Shown in pieces: positions 33,636-44,795 of a stretch of 64,000 nt of DNA; the first letter of the stretch is position 1; the number at the start of each line of letters is the position of its first letter. A program made the translations under genes and the position numbers. Origin of the DNA: Imbricaverruca yamaguchii (taxonomy: Eukaryota > Arthropoda > Thecostraca > Neoverrucidae); contig JAOTOL010001646.1 in NCBI GenBank assembly GCA_034440575.1, positions 2,821,501 to 2,885,500 on the forward strand, written 5' to 3'. A model generated the notes under the pieces. It did no database searches, was not told where the DNA came from, and saw only the letters and a list, made by a program, of their open reading frames with translations.

Positions 33636-34195
33636 GGTGAACGGACTAACACCTGCCCACCATGATGAGTAGACTTCAACACCTGTCCACCATGGTGAGC
33701 GGACTTCAACACCTGTCCACCATGGTGAGCGGACTTCAACACCTGTCCACCATGGTGAGTGGACTTTAGCATCTGTCCACCATGGTGAGCGGACTTCAAC
33801 ACCTGTCCACCATGGTGAGTGGACTTCAGCACCTGTCCACCATGGTGAGCGGACTTCAACACCTGTCCACCATGGTGAGTGGACTTTAGCATCTGTCCAC
33901 CATGGTGAGCGGACTTCAACACCTGTCCACCATGGTGAGTGGACTTCAACACCTGTCCACCATGGTGAGCGGACTTCAACACCTGTCCACCATGGTGAGT
34001 GGACTTCAACACCTGTCCACCATGGTGAGCGGACTTCAACACCTGTCCACCATGGTGAGCGGACTTCAACACCTGTCCACCATGGTGAGCGGACTTCAAC
34101 ACCTGTCCACTAAGGTGAGCGGACTTCAACACCTGTCCACCATGGTGAGCGGACTTCAGCACCTGTCCACCATGGTGAGCGGACTTGTCCAGTCG
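33636..34195. repeat. 30-bp minisatellite CATGGTGAGCGGACTTCAAC
   Basis: Nineteen or so very regular units of CATGGTGAGCGGACTTCAAC-ACCTGTCCAC. Each unit contains ATGGTGAG, a donor-like sequence, and CACCATGG, a Kozak-like start on the opposite reading. The low divergence implies recent expansion. Confidence 0.96.
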
Positions 34196-34394
34196 ACAGA
34201 CACCTGTCGAGTATAACTTGCCAATGAAGTTGGACGAGGAGTTGGCAAATGTTCACTGAAATGCAACGTTTACCTTCTGTTATGCATGTTTTTTAGCTCG
34301 AACGTCGCGAGAATTTGCTTGCTAGCTTTTCAACAGAAATATCCTTGCATATTTTTTTTTAAAATTTAATCCGAGTTGTTCTTGGGTTGGCTTT

Positions 34395-34678
34395 AGAAAC
34401 TAGGGTTCTATTGCTAAGCAGAGCTTAATGCGTGACCCCCAGCCCCACCACCCGATCCATGAATTCAACGGCAGAATTTTGATGGAAAGCTTAACGTGCC
34501 GTCAACGCACCGACACGGCCGCCCGGTAGCTGGTCCCCGGCCTTATCGGGCCAGCCGCCAACTGACACTCCCGGCCGGGAGCTAAACGCGAGCGCGCGAA
34601 GCGACCCGAACCCCGTGTTGCCAGGACGGGGGAGACCAGTGCAGGCCAGTGCCCTAACCAACTGAGCCACGGGGGCGG
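34395..34678 (-). mobile_element. tRNA-derived SINE, family A
   Basis: In reverse it starts GCCGCCCCCGTGGCTCAGTT and carries the same body as 3641-3915 (GGTCGCTTCGCGCGCTCGCG, CCGATAAGGCCGGGG, CGTTGACGGCACGTTAA, GGATCGGGTGGTGGGGCT). It ends in CTTAGCAATAGAACCCTAG. The two copies define the family's full length of about 280 bp. Confidence 0.88.
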
Positions 34679-35039
34679 CACGTAAGCGGCAAATAAGTCA
34701 GGATCATCCACAATGCTTACAGCCAGTTTTCTTGGTAAGTATCACAGCGATCGACGTCCACATGGAAACTACCCTTTTCATTTCGAACACCTTCGTTCTA
34801 ACAGTATGCAGTCGAATGTTCTCTGTAAGGTTCAGTGAGTGGTAATTTACTACCTTAACAATGAATCGCCTAGTTCGGAGTCCAATGAAGAGCAACAGAA
34901 AATCTCGAGCCAGTCCAATTTGCACAACTTTTTCACGAATAAGCTCACGACTATCCAATCCATCCTGTTATGTCAATGTCTCGAGTGTCTGATGGCAACA
35001 TTTTGGATATTATGAGAATGCAACATGTATGTGTGGTCT
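34679..35039. other. Intergenic, nothing recognised
   Basis: Unique sequence with a minus-strand open frame (34704-34958) that lacks recognisable motifs. Confidence 0.4.
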
Positions 35040-35345
35040 CAAGGTATGTGCAGGTGATCTTCGTGCCGCCTCCCGTCTAATCTGCCGTGGTGTATGGTCA
35101 TGTGATCTTGGTGCCGCCTTCTGTCTGATCTGCCGTGGTGTATGGTCATGTGATCTTCGTGCCGCCTCCTGTTTGATCTGCTGTGGTGTATGGTCATGTG
35201 ATCTTGGTGCCGCCTTCTGTCTGATCTGCTGTGGTGTATGTGTATGTGGTCTTGATGCCGCCTCCTGTTTGATCTGCTGTGGTGTATGGTCATGTGATCT
35301 TGGTTCCGCCTCCTGTCTGTTATGCCGTGGTGTATGTGTATGTAA
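35040..35345. repeat. 48-bp minisatellite (GTGGTGTATGGTCATGTGAT)
   Basis: Six units of ATCTTGGTGCCGCCTCCTGT-CTGATCTGCTGTGGTGTATG-GTCATGTG with a few substitutions; two units carry GTGTATGTG in place of GGTCATGTG. Confidence 0.9.
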
Positions 35346-35434
35346 TCACCGAGTAAAGACAGGCGGTGACCTCGACGACGGCCGGCGGCCGAGCGAAACA
35401 ATCGGAACAGCCGAACGGACGCCTACAGCCCACC

Positions 35435-35930
35435 CCTGGCGGTCATGACCAAACTATGACTAGCTCCACTGGTGGTCATTACCAAACTATGGCTCCCCTG
35501 GCGGTCATGACCAAACTATGGCTCCCTTGATGGTCATGACCAAACTATGACTAGCTCCACTGGTGGTCATGACCCAAACTATGGCTCCCCTGGTGGTCAT
35601 GACCAAACTATGACTAGCTCCACTGGTGGTCATGACCAAACTATGGCTCCCTTAGTGGTCATGACCAAACTATGACTAGCTCCACTGGTGGTCATGACCA
35701 AACTATGGCTCCCCTGGTGGTCATTACCAAACTATGACTAGCTCCACTGGTGGTCATGACCAAACTATGACTAGCTCCACTGGTGGTCATGACCAAACTA
35801 TGGCTCCCCTGTGGTCATGACCAATATATAGCTTTTTTGTGGTCATGAGTAAACTATAGCTCCCTCTGATGGGCATTAGGAAACTGCAACTCCCTCTCTG
35901 ATAATCATGACAACATGGCAGCTTGATATC
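35435..35930. repeat. Alternating 28/33-bp minisatellite (GGTCATGACCAAACTATG)
   Basis: The core CTGGTGGTCATGACCAAACT-ATG alternates with either GCTCCC or ACTAGCTCCA, giving about 15 units that decay after 35820. GGTCATGACC is itself a palindrome. Confidence 0.92.
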
Positions 35931-35939
35931 CGATGGTCA

Positions 35940-36180
35940 TGGCCTCTCTCTCACTCACTCTCACTCTCACTCACTAACTCACTAACTCACCCACTCACAC
36001 AATCGCTTGCTCACTCACTAGCTCACTCATTCGCTCACTAACTAACTCACTCTCTCTTTTTCTCTCTCCCTTTCTCTACCTCTATCTCTCTCTCTCTCTT
36101 TCTTTCACTCTCACTCACTCTCTATCTTACTCTTTCTCGCTCTCACTCCAACCCTCACTCTCACTCTCACTCTCACTCAC
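35940..36180. repeat. TCAC/TCTC pyrimidine-rich simple repeat
   Basis: A (CTCACTCA)n and (TC)n tract with interruptions. A polypyrimidine strand of this length can form triplex DNA. No gene. Confidence 0.95.
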
Positions 36181-36214
36181 TGATAATAACCAAATCACAG
36201 CTCCATCTGCTCGT

Positions 36215-36725
36215 CATGCCCAGACTGCAGCTTTGACCATGTTGCAGCGTCCCTCCGATTGCCTTGACCATGTTGCATCGTCCCTCTGATTGTCTTGGCC
36301 ATGTTGCAGCGTCCCTCCGATTGCCTTGACCATGCTGCAGCGTCCCTCCGATTTCCTTGATCATGCTGCAGCGTCCCTCTGATTGTCTTGGCCATGTTGC
36401 AGCGTCCCTCCGATTGCCTTGACCATGCTGCAGCGTCCCTCCGATTGCCTTGACCATGCTGCAGCGTCCCTCCGATTGCCTTGACCATGTTGCATCGTCC
36501 CTCTGATTGTCTTGGCCATGCTGCAGCGTCCCTCCGATTGCCTTGACCATGCTGCAGCGTCCCTCCGATTGCCTTGACCATGCTGCAGCGTCCCTCCGAT
36601 TTCCTTGACCATGCTGCAGCGTCCCTCCGATTGCCTTGACCATGCTGCAGCGTCCCTCCGATTGCCTTGACCATGCTGCAGCGTCCCTCCGATTGCCTTG
36701 ACCATGCTGCAGCGTCGCTCTGACA
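36215..36725. repeat. 31-bp minisatellite (CTTGACCATGCTGCAGCGTC)
   Basis: About 16 units of GCCTTGACCATGCTGCAGCG-TCCCTCCGATT; variants carry GTTGCA, TTGCATCG or TTTCC. The 31-bp period makes each frame cycle over three units, creating long but meaningless open frames. Confidence 0.95.
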
Positions 36726-36785
36726 GGCGCGGCTGAGCTGCAGCTCTGGTCTCGTGGTCACAACTGCTCGTGTTTAGTCGGCCTC

Positions 36786-36967
36786 AGGGGGGCGGGGATG
36801 GCCGAGTGGTTAAGGTGTCGGGCTATGGGTGCCAAAGGTCCCGGGTTCGACTCTAGCGCCACTCAGGACATTTCCCAATCCCGCGGCCCACCGGCGAAAC
36901 AGTGTGGGCGGCGCCATTAGCCGTGAATGTGCATAAAGTGTGTCGTGAACCAACCAATAAACAAAAA
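36786..36967 (+). mobile_element. tRNA-derived SINE, family B, with perfect 12-bp TSD
   Basis: The head GGGCGGGGATGGCCGAGTGG-TTAAGG and B box GGGTTCGACTC are tRNA-like; the body matches 8129-8305 and it ends in GTGTCGTGAACCAACCAATA. TTAGTCGGCCTC flanks it on both sides (36774-36785 and 36968-36979), which fixes both element ends and marks a fairly recent insertion. Confidence 0.93.
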
Positions 36968-36979
36968 TTAGTCGGCCTC

Positions 36980-38454
36980 TGGCGGCGGATAAGGCCGCTC
37001 CGGTCAGCCTCTTCACTCCGGGCCCATCGGTCGACCTAGTTCACACACGTCCCGGCTGTCTTCACGGCACGCTGGGTGCAGAGGGGTCGGGGCGGGGCTG
37101 GTCACCAGGCATCCGGGACTGGACCCGTACATCGGACTTGTAACCAGAAAACACGAGAGCACTGCAGAAGGAGCCCGCAAAGTCCTTCAAAAGGAAAGGG
37201 AACTTTAAGTCATAAAGCAGTCCTGTGTGATCTGTGTGCAATTCTGGATGTTCATTTGCGCATTAAGTCGCGCACCCTATGATTGAATATATTTGATGGA
37301 GAACAGTCGCCTCCAGTGCCTACATTCAGCTGCACTTCAACTGCGGCCATACGATTGATGAAGCGTGGCCAGACGAAATCCGCCTCACGGGATAGCGACA
37401 GTGCTGAAGCTGGACATGTTGGAGCCGACGTCGGACGCCTTCGCTCTCACCAAGCTGTAGTGCAGCGTCATCACGATGGTGCTGAAATCAGTCAAAGCCG
37501 GCAGCCGGCAGCTAGAAGGTCAAGGCAACTCGCGCACCACCCGCAGTTGCTGCTTTGCATACATAAATCCTGGCTGAATGGCATTCTGCGTTATCATTAC
37601 TGTTCCCATGTCATAGAGATCAGGAAAGGTAGTGTCTTAGCCAGTTACCTTCCAGGGGATTGGTGAAAGCGTATGAAGTGAATGGAGTGTTTCGCATAAT
37701 TTGCGTCTCGTGGGACAAAATGCTAGCAAGGAAGCAAGGAAATAATACACGACTTACCAAATATGGTTGGCGATTGAAGGTCGTCGAGCGGTGGCCGACT
37801 TTTATATCCACGCACTCCTGGATTTCGACACGGCTGGCGCCGACTTCAACCTGTTCTGTGGTGTAACTTCCAATTCATACTTCTAAACAAGTGCAATGCG
37901 TACCGTGTAGCACAATACACAATTACAAATCAGCTGAACAGTGAAATGCTATGCTATGAAATGCTAGCTGTCTGTGCTCGATCTCATGCGGTCCGTGCTG
38001 GCGGTGCTATTAATTACACCATGAGATAGCGCTCAAGTGGCAGGTCTCAGAAGTTACGCCCTCTCCAATTGATTCAAATTGAACATAGTCGTATTGATTA
38101 TGCTCGCATGATGAGGTTGCGGCTTATTTGTTTCGGGTTCAAATAATGTGATCGTTTTGAGGAACAACACCTATTGTCAATGTTCGCAAAGCATTTATTT
38201 ACGGAGATGATGGTTGCCATTTTATATCGACTATTCGAGTAGCCCCTCCTCGTGTAGTAGCAGGTGCTTGTTTTTGACGTGTGGAATCTGAGTGCCGGAA
38301 ATGTTTCCAAGTGAATGTCATTGACAATTATCATAGGCTGGGTTTCACTGCACTGCAAAGGCAAAAGCAGTGGGAGCACTTCGTGGATATGTTTTGATTT
38401 CCATTTCGCATGCCTTTTCTTGGATGTTTTGATAGCCTTCAAATGGCACCATGG
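36980..38454. other. Intergenic, nothing recognised
   Basis: No repeat array, conserved frame or RNA gene seen. Open frames on both strands at 37283-37666 and 38098-38463 have no identifiable domains. Confidence 0.45.
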
Positions 38455-38523
38455 CACTCCCATTGCACCCGCGAATGATCAACTCTGGTCAAAGCGTCCT
38501 AAAGTTCAAATAACCAACTAACT
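38455..38523 (+). mobile_element. LINE 3'-end fragment
   Basis: GGTCAAAGCGTCCTAAAGTT-CAAATAACCAACTAACT matches the 3' terminus of the LINE at 5654-6118 (GGTCCAAGCGCCCTAAAACA then CAAATAACTAACTAACT). Only the tail is recognisable. Confidence 0.6.
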
Positions 38524-38878
38524 CCCATGGCATTCTCCGTGTCAGATAAGGTACGGAGACCATAAATGCCGCATTGATGCACTATTACAAAATGGACAAG
38601 AACTGTGTTCTCATCCGATCTCTGAAGAGGCTTCGAGTTTTATCTCACAACACTACTTTGACATTCGGAGAACTTCAGCAAACTTTGACAACGTAAAAAT
38701 ATACTGCGCCTAGTCCTGATTTGATTTATAATAACATGCTGAATAATTTACACCATCGTTCACCGTGTGCGGTTAGAAAGAAATGTATTTAATACCACAT
38801 GGACAAGCGGCGATTATCACGATAGCTGACGCAAAGCCATCGCAATCCCGATAAAAAATGAGGGAAGGGCGGGCAGGG

Positions 38879-38914
38879 CATGGACCTGTGTATCCACTGA
38901 TACACAGGTCCATG
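38879..38914. repeat. Perfect 16-bp inverted repeat hairpin
   Basis: CATGGACCTGTGTATC and its exact reverse complement GATACACAGGTCCATG flank a CACT loop. It lies 35 bp upstream of a SINE. The function is unknown; it is too compact to be a terminator-like signal in an animal genome. Confidence 0.85.
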
Positions 38915-38948
38915 TCCCACACATCCAATTTTTCGAAGTTACCTGAAA

Positions 38949-39111
38949 GGGGACGAGTGGTCTAGGGGTAAGTTGCTCGTCTCACAATCGAAAGGTTGTG
39001 GGTTCGAGTCTCGCCTGTCGCTACTCTTCGCCCGCGACCAATCGGCGTGAGAGATTGGCGGCGCTACATGACTGAACGGTCGACGTGTCGTAAAACCAGT
39101 AACCAACCAAC
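38949..39111 (+). mobile_element. tRNA-derived SINE, family C, with TSD
   Basis: The head GGGGACGAGTGGTCTAGGGG-TAAGTTG (A box) and GGGTTCGAGTC (B box) precede the body CGACCAATCGGCGTGAGAG and the tail GGCGCTACATGACTGAACGG-TCGACGTGTCG, ending CCAGTAACCAACCAACC. The flanks CGAAGTTACCTGAAA (38934-38948) and CGAAGTTACCAGAAA (39112-39126) are a 15-bp target-site duplication with one mismatch. Confidence 0.94.
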
Positions 39112-39299
39112 CGAAGTTACCAGAAAACATGGTAAATATTTTACTCACTTTGGACCTTCGCTGCGCCCTGATACTTGCCCATATTCAATGTGGTTTTCAT
39201 CACACCTGAAGCACAACTGATCATCTTATAATGATGCACACTGTTGTGCGCGAAGCTTTCATTCATTGACAACACACTTTCACAATAATATTTTACCGT

Positions 39300-39890
39300 G
39301 AAAAGGTGTACGACACAGCGTTGCATCACGCGATTCTCACAAAAAAATTAGATGCGAAATTTTAGGGTATTGGTAACTTCATTGCTAGCTTTATTCGGGA
39401 TCGTTCCTTCCGTGTGAAAGTTGGTTGTGCCTACTCCAAAACGTATCAACAGCGAAGGCGGAGTACCGCAAGAATCTGCTTTGATTATGATTTTGTTTTG
39501 TATTTTGATCAATAACATATGTGAAGTAGTGTCTGCGACACTGGGCAAATGTCTCTTTGTTCATGCTTTTGCAGTGCGAGTCTCTTCGTTAGGGACCGAT
39601 GGTTTGAAGGACCATTTGCTGGATATTATATTTAGTATTATATCGGACAACTTATTGAGCAGCTAGCCAAACATCACACGAAGATTTGTCATGCCTTCCA
39701 TTCCGTGTCTCATTTTCATCAATCCGGTACTATACATACCTCGCAAGAAGTCAACAAGTACGAACTTTGGTGGATTTCTGAGTAATCATGAGTGGAATAT
39801 ATTGGCAATGTGTGTGTTGTCGTCTGCCCTTCCCTGCAGGTTGGGTTCTACATCTCTGGCACGCGTGCGACATTCGCTCTAGTTTGTTTA
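39300..39890 (+). pseudogene. Decayed Jockey-like LINE reverse transcriptase
   Basis: The conceptual reading EKVYDTALHHAILTKKLDA, stop, then FIASFIRDRSFRVKVG and (other frame) GGVPQESALIMILFCILINN follows the order of RT motifs A and B of Jockey-type elements. A later stretch (NILAMCVLSS...RLGSTSLARVRHSL) looks like the thumb region. Stops and frame changes show that it is dead. It differs from the CR1-like copy at 19-22 kb. Confidence 0.68.
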
Positions 39891-40868
39891 TGCTGGAGCC
39901 ATTTGCTGAGGCGTCTCACCTTTGTTAATTGTACGTGTACCGCGCGTCCTTCCTTCATTGATATGTGAAGATAGCGAGTATTATGGATTGCGTAGTCAGA
40001 TGATTTTTTTCCTCGCTCTCAATGTTAGGCATGCTCCATCGAGTTTGAGTAGGACATGTTCTTGGATAAGCCTGAGGTAGGTAAGGTTTTTAGCAATCCT
40101 GACGTCAGAACTACCTTCTTGTGACTGTTTGCGACGAACTTGAAATGATTATGCATATTCCCAAATCATCATAGTATGAAAGAAGGCTTAATAGGTGTTA
40201 ATTTATTGCAAAATATTACAGGCCTATTTATGTTTACAAAGCTCAGGCTTCGTCACGACAAGCTATTCCGCCGGTACGTCGACTGAACGGCATCTTTAAC
40301 TCTGCATGAATAATATTGATCGTCTCGGTAATCACCGCTAGTCCATGTGAGATTAAATACATTTAAAATCGCTACGGTGAGCCATGGTGTAAATTCTCTA
40401 GCATGTCATTACGACACAATTAGGACTAGGTGCAGTGTTTTAAAAGTTATCAAAGCTTGTTGAAGTTCTCCGAATGTAAGAGTGTCGTTTTAAACTAGAA
40501 TGAATTACGTGAAAAGTAAGCCGGCTTGCGCTCTTCGCACTACCTTTCTCATTTAAATCTCGGACTTTGGCGTCCTTCGCGCCAGCGTTTCTCCCAAGAA
40601 TTTTCCAAAACTTCTCCGACTTCTAATGGGTCTGTCAATTGTCCGTTAGTTACTAAAACAGGCGTTCACATAGTCAGGATCCGACCATTAAGTCGATGAA
40701 TGCGCCGTCACCCGTCTAAGGCAGGAGTATGTCTATTTATATTGCTTATGCTTTTTCTTGTCCATGAGCAGCGCGTCGTGTTTTGCATACTTTGCTTTGC
40801 GTTCGCCTTATGACGTCATGTTTCATAAGGTTTGGTGAGGTGTATTGTTTGTCGAAGGATCTAATGGC
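39891..40868. other. Intergenic, nothing recognised
   Basis: Unique-looking. It probably includes unrecognised remnants of the LINE fragments on either side. Confidence 0.4.
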
Positions 40869-41760
40869 CTATTTGCTTTCCTTGATACCAGTCTTGCACG
40901 CATCCGTCCACCACTGGACTGGGATATGCCGAGGGTTTGATGAAGTAAGCGGAATAAAAGATGTTTTTGCCGACGAAACTATGTTTGATGTGATGTGATG
41001 TGTTAGAATGTTACCGTCGTCTCCTTCGAGCGTGTTGCAGCCAAATTCTATATGTTTTATTGGGGAATGTGCGCTCCTGGATGGGAAAATTGATGTTGAG
41101 ACATATTGGGAAGTGATCACTACATCCTGGGGTGCTGTCAACATTCCACGATAATCTGTCAGCAATGCCTGGGAAGCAGCTGGATTGGTCGGTCGCCGAA
41201 CTAGAGCCTTAGGTGAAAAATGCATGCAATGTTCGGTATTTAAAGAAATGAAGCTGTGTCCGTGAAAGCAATTACATAGCTGCCTGTCCTTCCCGCTGAA
41301 TGATGCGCATTCCCAGACCGCACTGCGACAATTGATATCACCGAGGAGCATGACCAGGGGAAGGAAGCTGTCGTCAAAGTGTGTCCATGCCCCTGACAGG
41401 GAGGTCCCCAAACGGTGGTAAAGGCATGGGAAACTAAGATAGCCTATATTCTACCGAGACCGATGCGAACGGCTACAGTCTGCAGTTTGGTATTTGTTAT
41501 GAGCATCTTAAGGGAGCCGAGATGTGCATGCGAAATGCAACACCATCGTGCGACAGTGTTGATGACGGTAGGCCACGGATGACGGTAGGCCACGGCAGAC
41601 AGTAGTGTAATGATGTACGGTCATACGGTCATACGGTCATACGGTCATACGGTCATGCGGTCATACGGTCATACGGTCATACGATCGCGCATCTGAAAGT
41701 TTGATCTCCTGCACGCACACAACCGGAGGCATGCTTATGATAAATGCATCTACAAATCAA
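40869..41760 (-). pseudogene. Decayed LINE endonuclease fragment
   Basis: On the minus strand: a CVQEIKLSDARSY-like start near 41720 (cf. QETKL of AP endonucleases), LPLVMLLGDINCRSAVWE (the GDxN motif), FISLNTEHCMHFSPK, a partly kept fold, then QWWTDACKTGIKES, which follows the endonuclease in Jockey-type ORF2. Frameshifts and an octamer array interrupt the N-terminal part. Opposite in orientation to the RT fragment at 39.3 kb, so they are separate insertions. Confidence 0.65.
41605..41690. repeat. ACGGTCAT octamer microsatellite
   Basis: About ten direct copies of ACGGTCAT (one ACGGTCATG variant) inside the LINE endonuclease remnant, evidently expanded after insertion. Confidence 0.93.
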
Positions 41761-44700
41761 TAGAATTCGCCCTAAATCTACTCATGCTCCATTGTGAGGC
41801 CTTAGAGTCCGTGGTCTATTGTGATGGGCAGTGCCATGTTTGTTATGCTTGGGATTCCAGAGTACATATATGCATGGTGATATAAATGGATGCAATGATG
41901 TGAAGACTGGGAGTGACTAGGAGACAAATGGGTGCGATTTATATTTGGTTTCCGTCCTCCGTCCGAGCGAGGGGACCGCCGGCGACTTTCGGAGATCTCT
42001 CCATCTCTGGTTTCAGAGGCAATGCATACTATATGTAAACACTGACTTTGCACGCTTCCCACAGTACCTTGCAACTTTGACGTTATGATTTTGTTGACCT
42101 GGTAAGGCAGTTGAAAAGGGGTGGAATGGTGACCACTGATCGCTCTAATAACACATCAGTAGCACCTATGGACAAACGTTCCAGCACTGTTGAGCATCCC
42201 TGACACACTGCGATCGCAGCCTTGCACGCATGAGTGCGCACCAGAAGGGTCACTTTTACTCCTCCTGCTCCTCCTCATCCATACACCTTCCATGGGATAT
42301 TAACGGTCTTGAAGTTTTGGTAATCGGCGGTGGGACACGGCCGTGACACCGCAAATTAAACCGAAATCATGAGCCATTACTCGGCGCGCGGACCTTGGAG
42401 GCACATTGGCGGTCGGCGAGCGGAACATGCACGTCCCCTTACTGGAGCCGGCGCGTCGTCGGTGTGGCCCAGGCGTCGACCGCACGGGTCAGTTGCGGCG
42501 TACAGTTGCGCTATCCAGAACGCGCCGGTTTTGCGGTGCATGATCGTCACGGCCTGTTGCAGAGCAATGGCAGAACTTGCGCGCCGAACAGTACGGCTGG
42601 ACTTGACTGCATACGGTGTGTGCCGGCGAAACTGGCTTCTGTGCGCTCAACTTACCGGTCATGCAGTTGTCAATACGAATTAAATGAGCAACACATATGA
42701 TGAAAACACGCCGGCCTCTTAAAAACAAAGGAAGATGCACGTGAGCGAACGTCTAATATTCTGAGATGGTAGAAAAGCGTTTGAGCTCCCTTGAAACACA
42801 CACTTTGCATCTGCCAAGGGTTAGGAGACTAACCGGCGCCAGAATCTAAGCGATGCTCCTGATTGCTAAGTTCCATTATGCCAGACACTGCCCGCATACA
42901 TTCGACACAATGGACAATGCCGCTGGCGTCCCCGCGGTGTTAGCGAATAATACCGGGTATAGAATTAAGCCGATTTAACGCATGACACTTGCTCAGTCTC
43001 AGGTGTACATCCTGCGCAGCATTGGCCTGCCGACGTCGTGGCTACCCTGCCCAGCTCCCGAGCAGAGGGTGGCCAAACTCGCTCCAGTCGGCGATAAAGC
43101 GGAGCTGTCTGATCCGTACCACGCCCGACAGTGGTACCCGGAGCCTTGAAACACTTCTTCGAGTTCCGGTCGGCCGGCTGCTTCGCGCCTGCACTGCTGG
43201 AGCTCGCGCTGTGCAGCGACACAATTGAGAGGCTGGCGTTCTGCTGCCGACTTTGCATAGCTTCTGCCGCCGGCCGCCGCCGCCTGATTTGATCGCAGAC
43301 AGCCCGCTCACAGCCTTGACTGTCAGCCTCGTCGCAGAGCAACAGTCGCCGTCTCGGCCGAAGGCAGCTCTGGTCTGACAGGAAAGGTGCGGCCCAGCGT
43401 CTGGACTACCACTCTGATCGTCCATCATTGTGACGGCAGTGCCAGAATAGTATTGCACTGTAGGTACTTCTTGTATTTGTGACGCGTATCGGCAGCTCAA
43501 CACACACGAACACCATGCTTCAAGCGTGGAACTTCCCATGGTTTTGGTGGGGCTTGAGCAGGGATGTAGCCAGGATCTTCTTCTTAAGATCGTCTACCTG
43601 ACTCCACCAAAATGTGAGGAAAGAGATAGGCTATCGGCGCGCTTTGCGCGCTGAAAATCTCTGGTTTTGGTTGTGAAAATCTCAAAAGTTCTTGTGTCAT
43701 CCGGTGTGTTTTTGGTTGCCGGAGGGAGGGGTCGCTGGAACGCGACCCCTCCCTCTTGGCTGCTTCTCTGAGTCTGAGTCCCACCATCTTTGCCCGCGCC
43801 CCACCAACTTCTTGCTCCTCTAGCATATGACCCTGTGAGGTGGGCCCCACGAACCACTTTATCAGTACTCAATGCCGTCATGCATTTGCCGCACGAATTA
43901 TTTCCAAGCTTCTCCATCCATGCCATGACTGGTAGCTTTGTTAACGTGGAGCTTTATATTTCGATAATTTCTCCGACATTCGTATCACTCTGAGCTGACC
44001 CTGCCGACAGTCGCTCTGGACCACTCCACATCGATACTCACCCCGAGTCGTCACGGGTCGGCGGTCGCTCCGGACAGCTCCGGGCAGTGACCTTCGGCCG
44101 CTGTGGGTCGCTCCGGATAGACACTCGCCCGGAATCGCGTCTTCCCGACGTGCACGAGACTCCGCGGCGACTCTGGACGGCTCTGGCACGCCCCCTTCCT
44201 GGGGGCCGCTGCGGGGAGCTCTGTTTCAGCACCATCCCTGAGCCGCCACCCCGGCTATCTTCAGCGCTGTCTTCCCGGCGTGCCCAAGGTGCGCTTCTCA
44301 CGTCACGGAAGCGATCGGCGGCCACTGCGCAAAACCGCCGACATTGGCGCACTTCCGGATCGGAGGCGCGGCGCGGCGCTGAAGCCTGCCGGCGGTGTTC
44401 TGGCGAAGGTCCGACCCTGGCGACTGCCGGTACGCACGCTCGCCGCCAGGTCCGCACACTGAAGGAGGTCGTTACATTTCGAATATGACACTGTTTGGTG
44501 TTTTCATCTGAATGCATGTGAGGCCTCATTAGTGGCGCAGCCAGCGACACCCTAAACAATGTGAAAATGTGACTCAAAACGCGCAAAACGTGACGAAAAT
44601 TTAAGGTTTTAAGTGGTGAGAATCTCAATATTTTTCGTTTCATTAAGTGTACTTTGTAGTGTTGGGGGGGGGGGGGGTAACCGACCCATAATGAAAGTTA

Positions 44701-44795
44701 AAGTGAAATACTAGTAATGATTCAAGGAAGTTTTTTTTTCAAGCCCGTGCTCCATAATACAACATAACGGCAGGTTGAATGTCGTTTATTGTTCC
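41761..44795. other. Intergenic; two CpG-rich blocks
   Basis: 42300-42660, 42970-43420 and especially 44000-44490 are CpG-rich and could contain promoters or unrecognised exons, but no frame has a domain I can name. 43565-43700 carries TGTAGCCAGGATCTTCTTCT and CGGCGCGCTTTGCGCGC. A similar but diverged combination recurs at 49222-49330 (GTAGCCAGGATTTTCTTAAG, GGCGCGCGAAGC), so this is an old interspersed repeat. Confidence 0.45.

Noticed and set aside
33632..34162. LKSAHHGGQV repeat protein
   Set aside because: It is the 30-bp minisatellite read in frame; the opposite strand is equally open.
36215..36725. CRISPR-like array of 31-bp units
   Set aside because: Units are directly abutting with no spacers, and the DNA is eukaryotic. 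It is a minisatellite.
36787..36870. Type II tRNA-Leu/Ser gene
   Set aside because: The same body and AACCAACC tail occur at 8129, and the element is flanked by a 12-bp target-site duplication, so it is a SINE.
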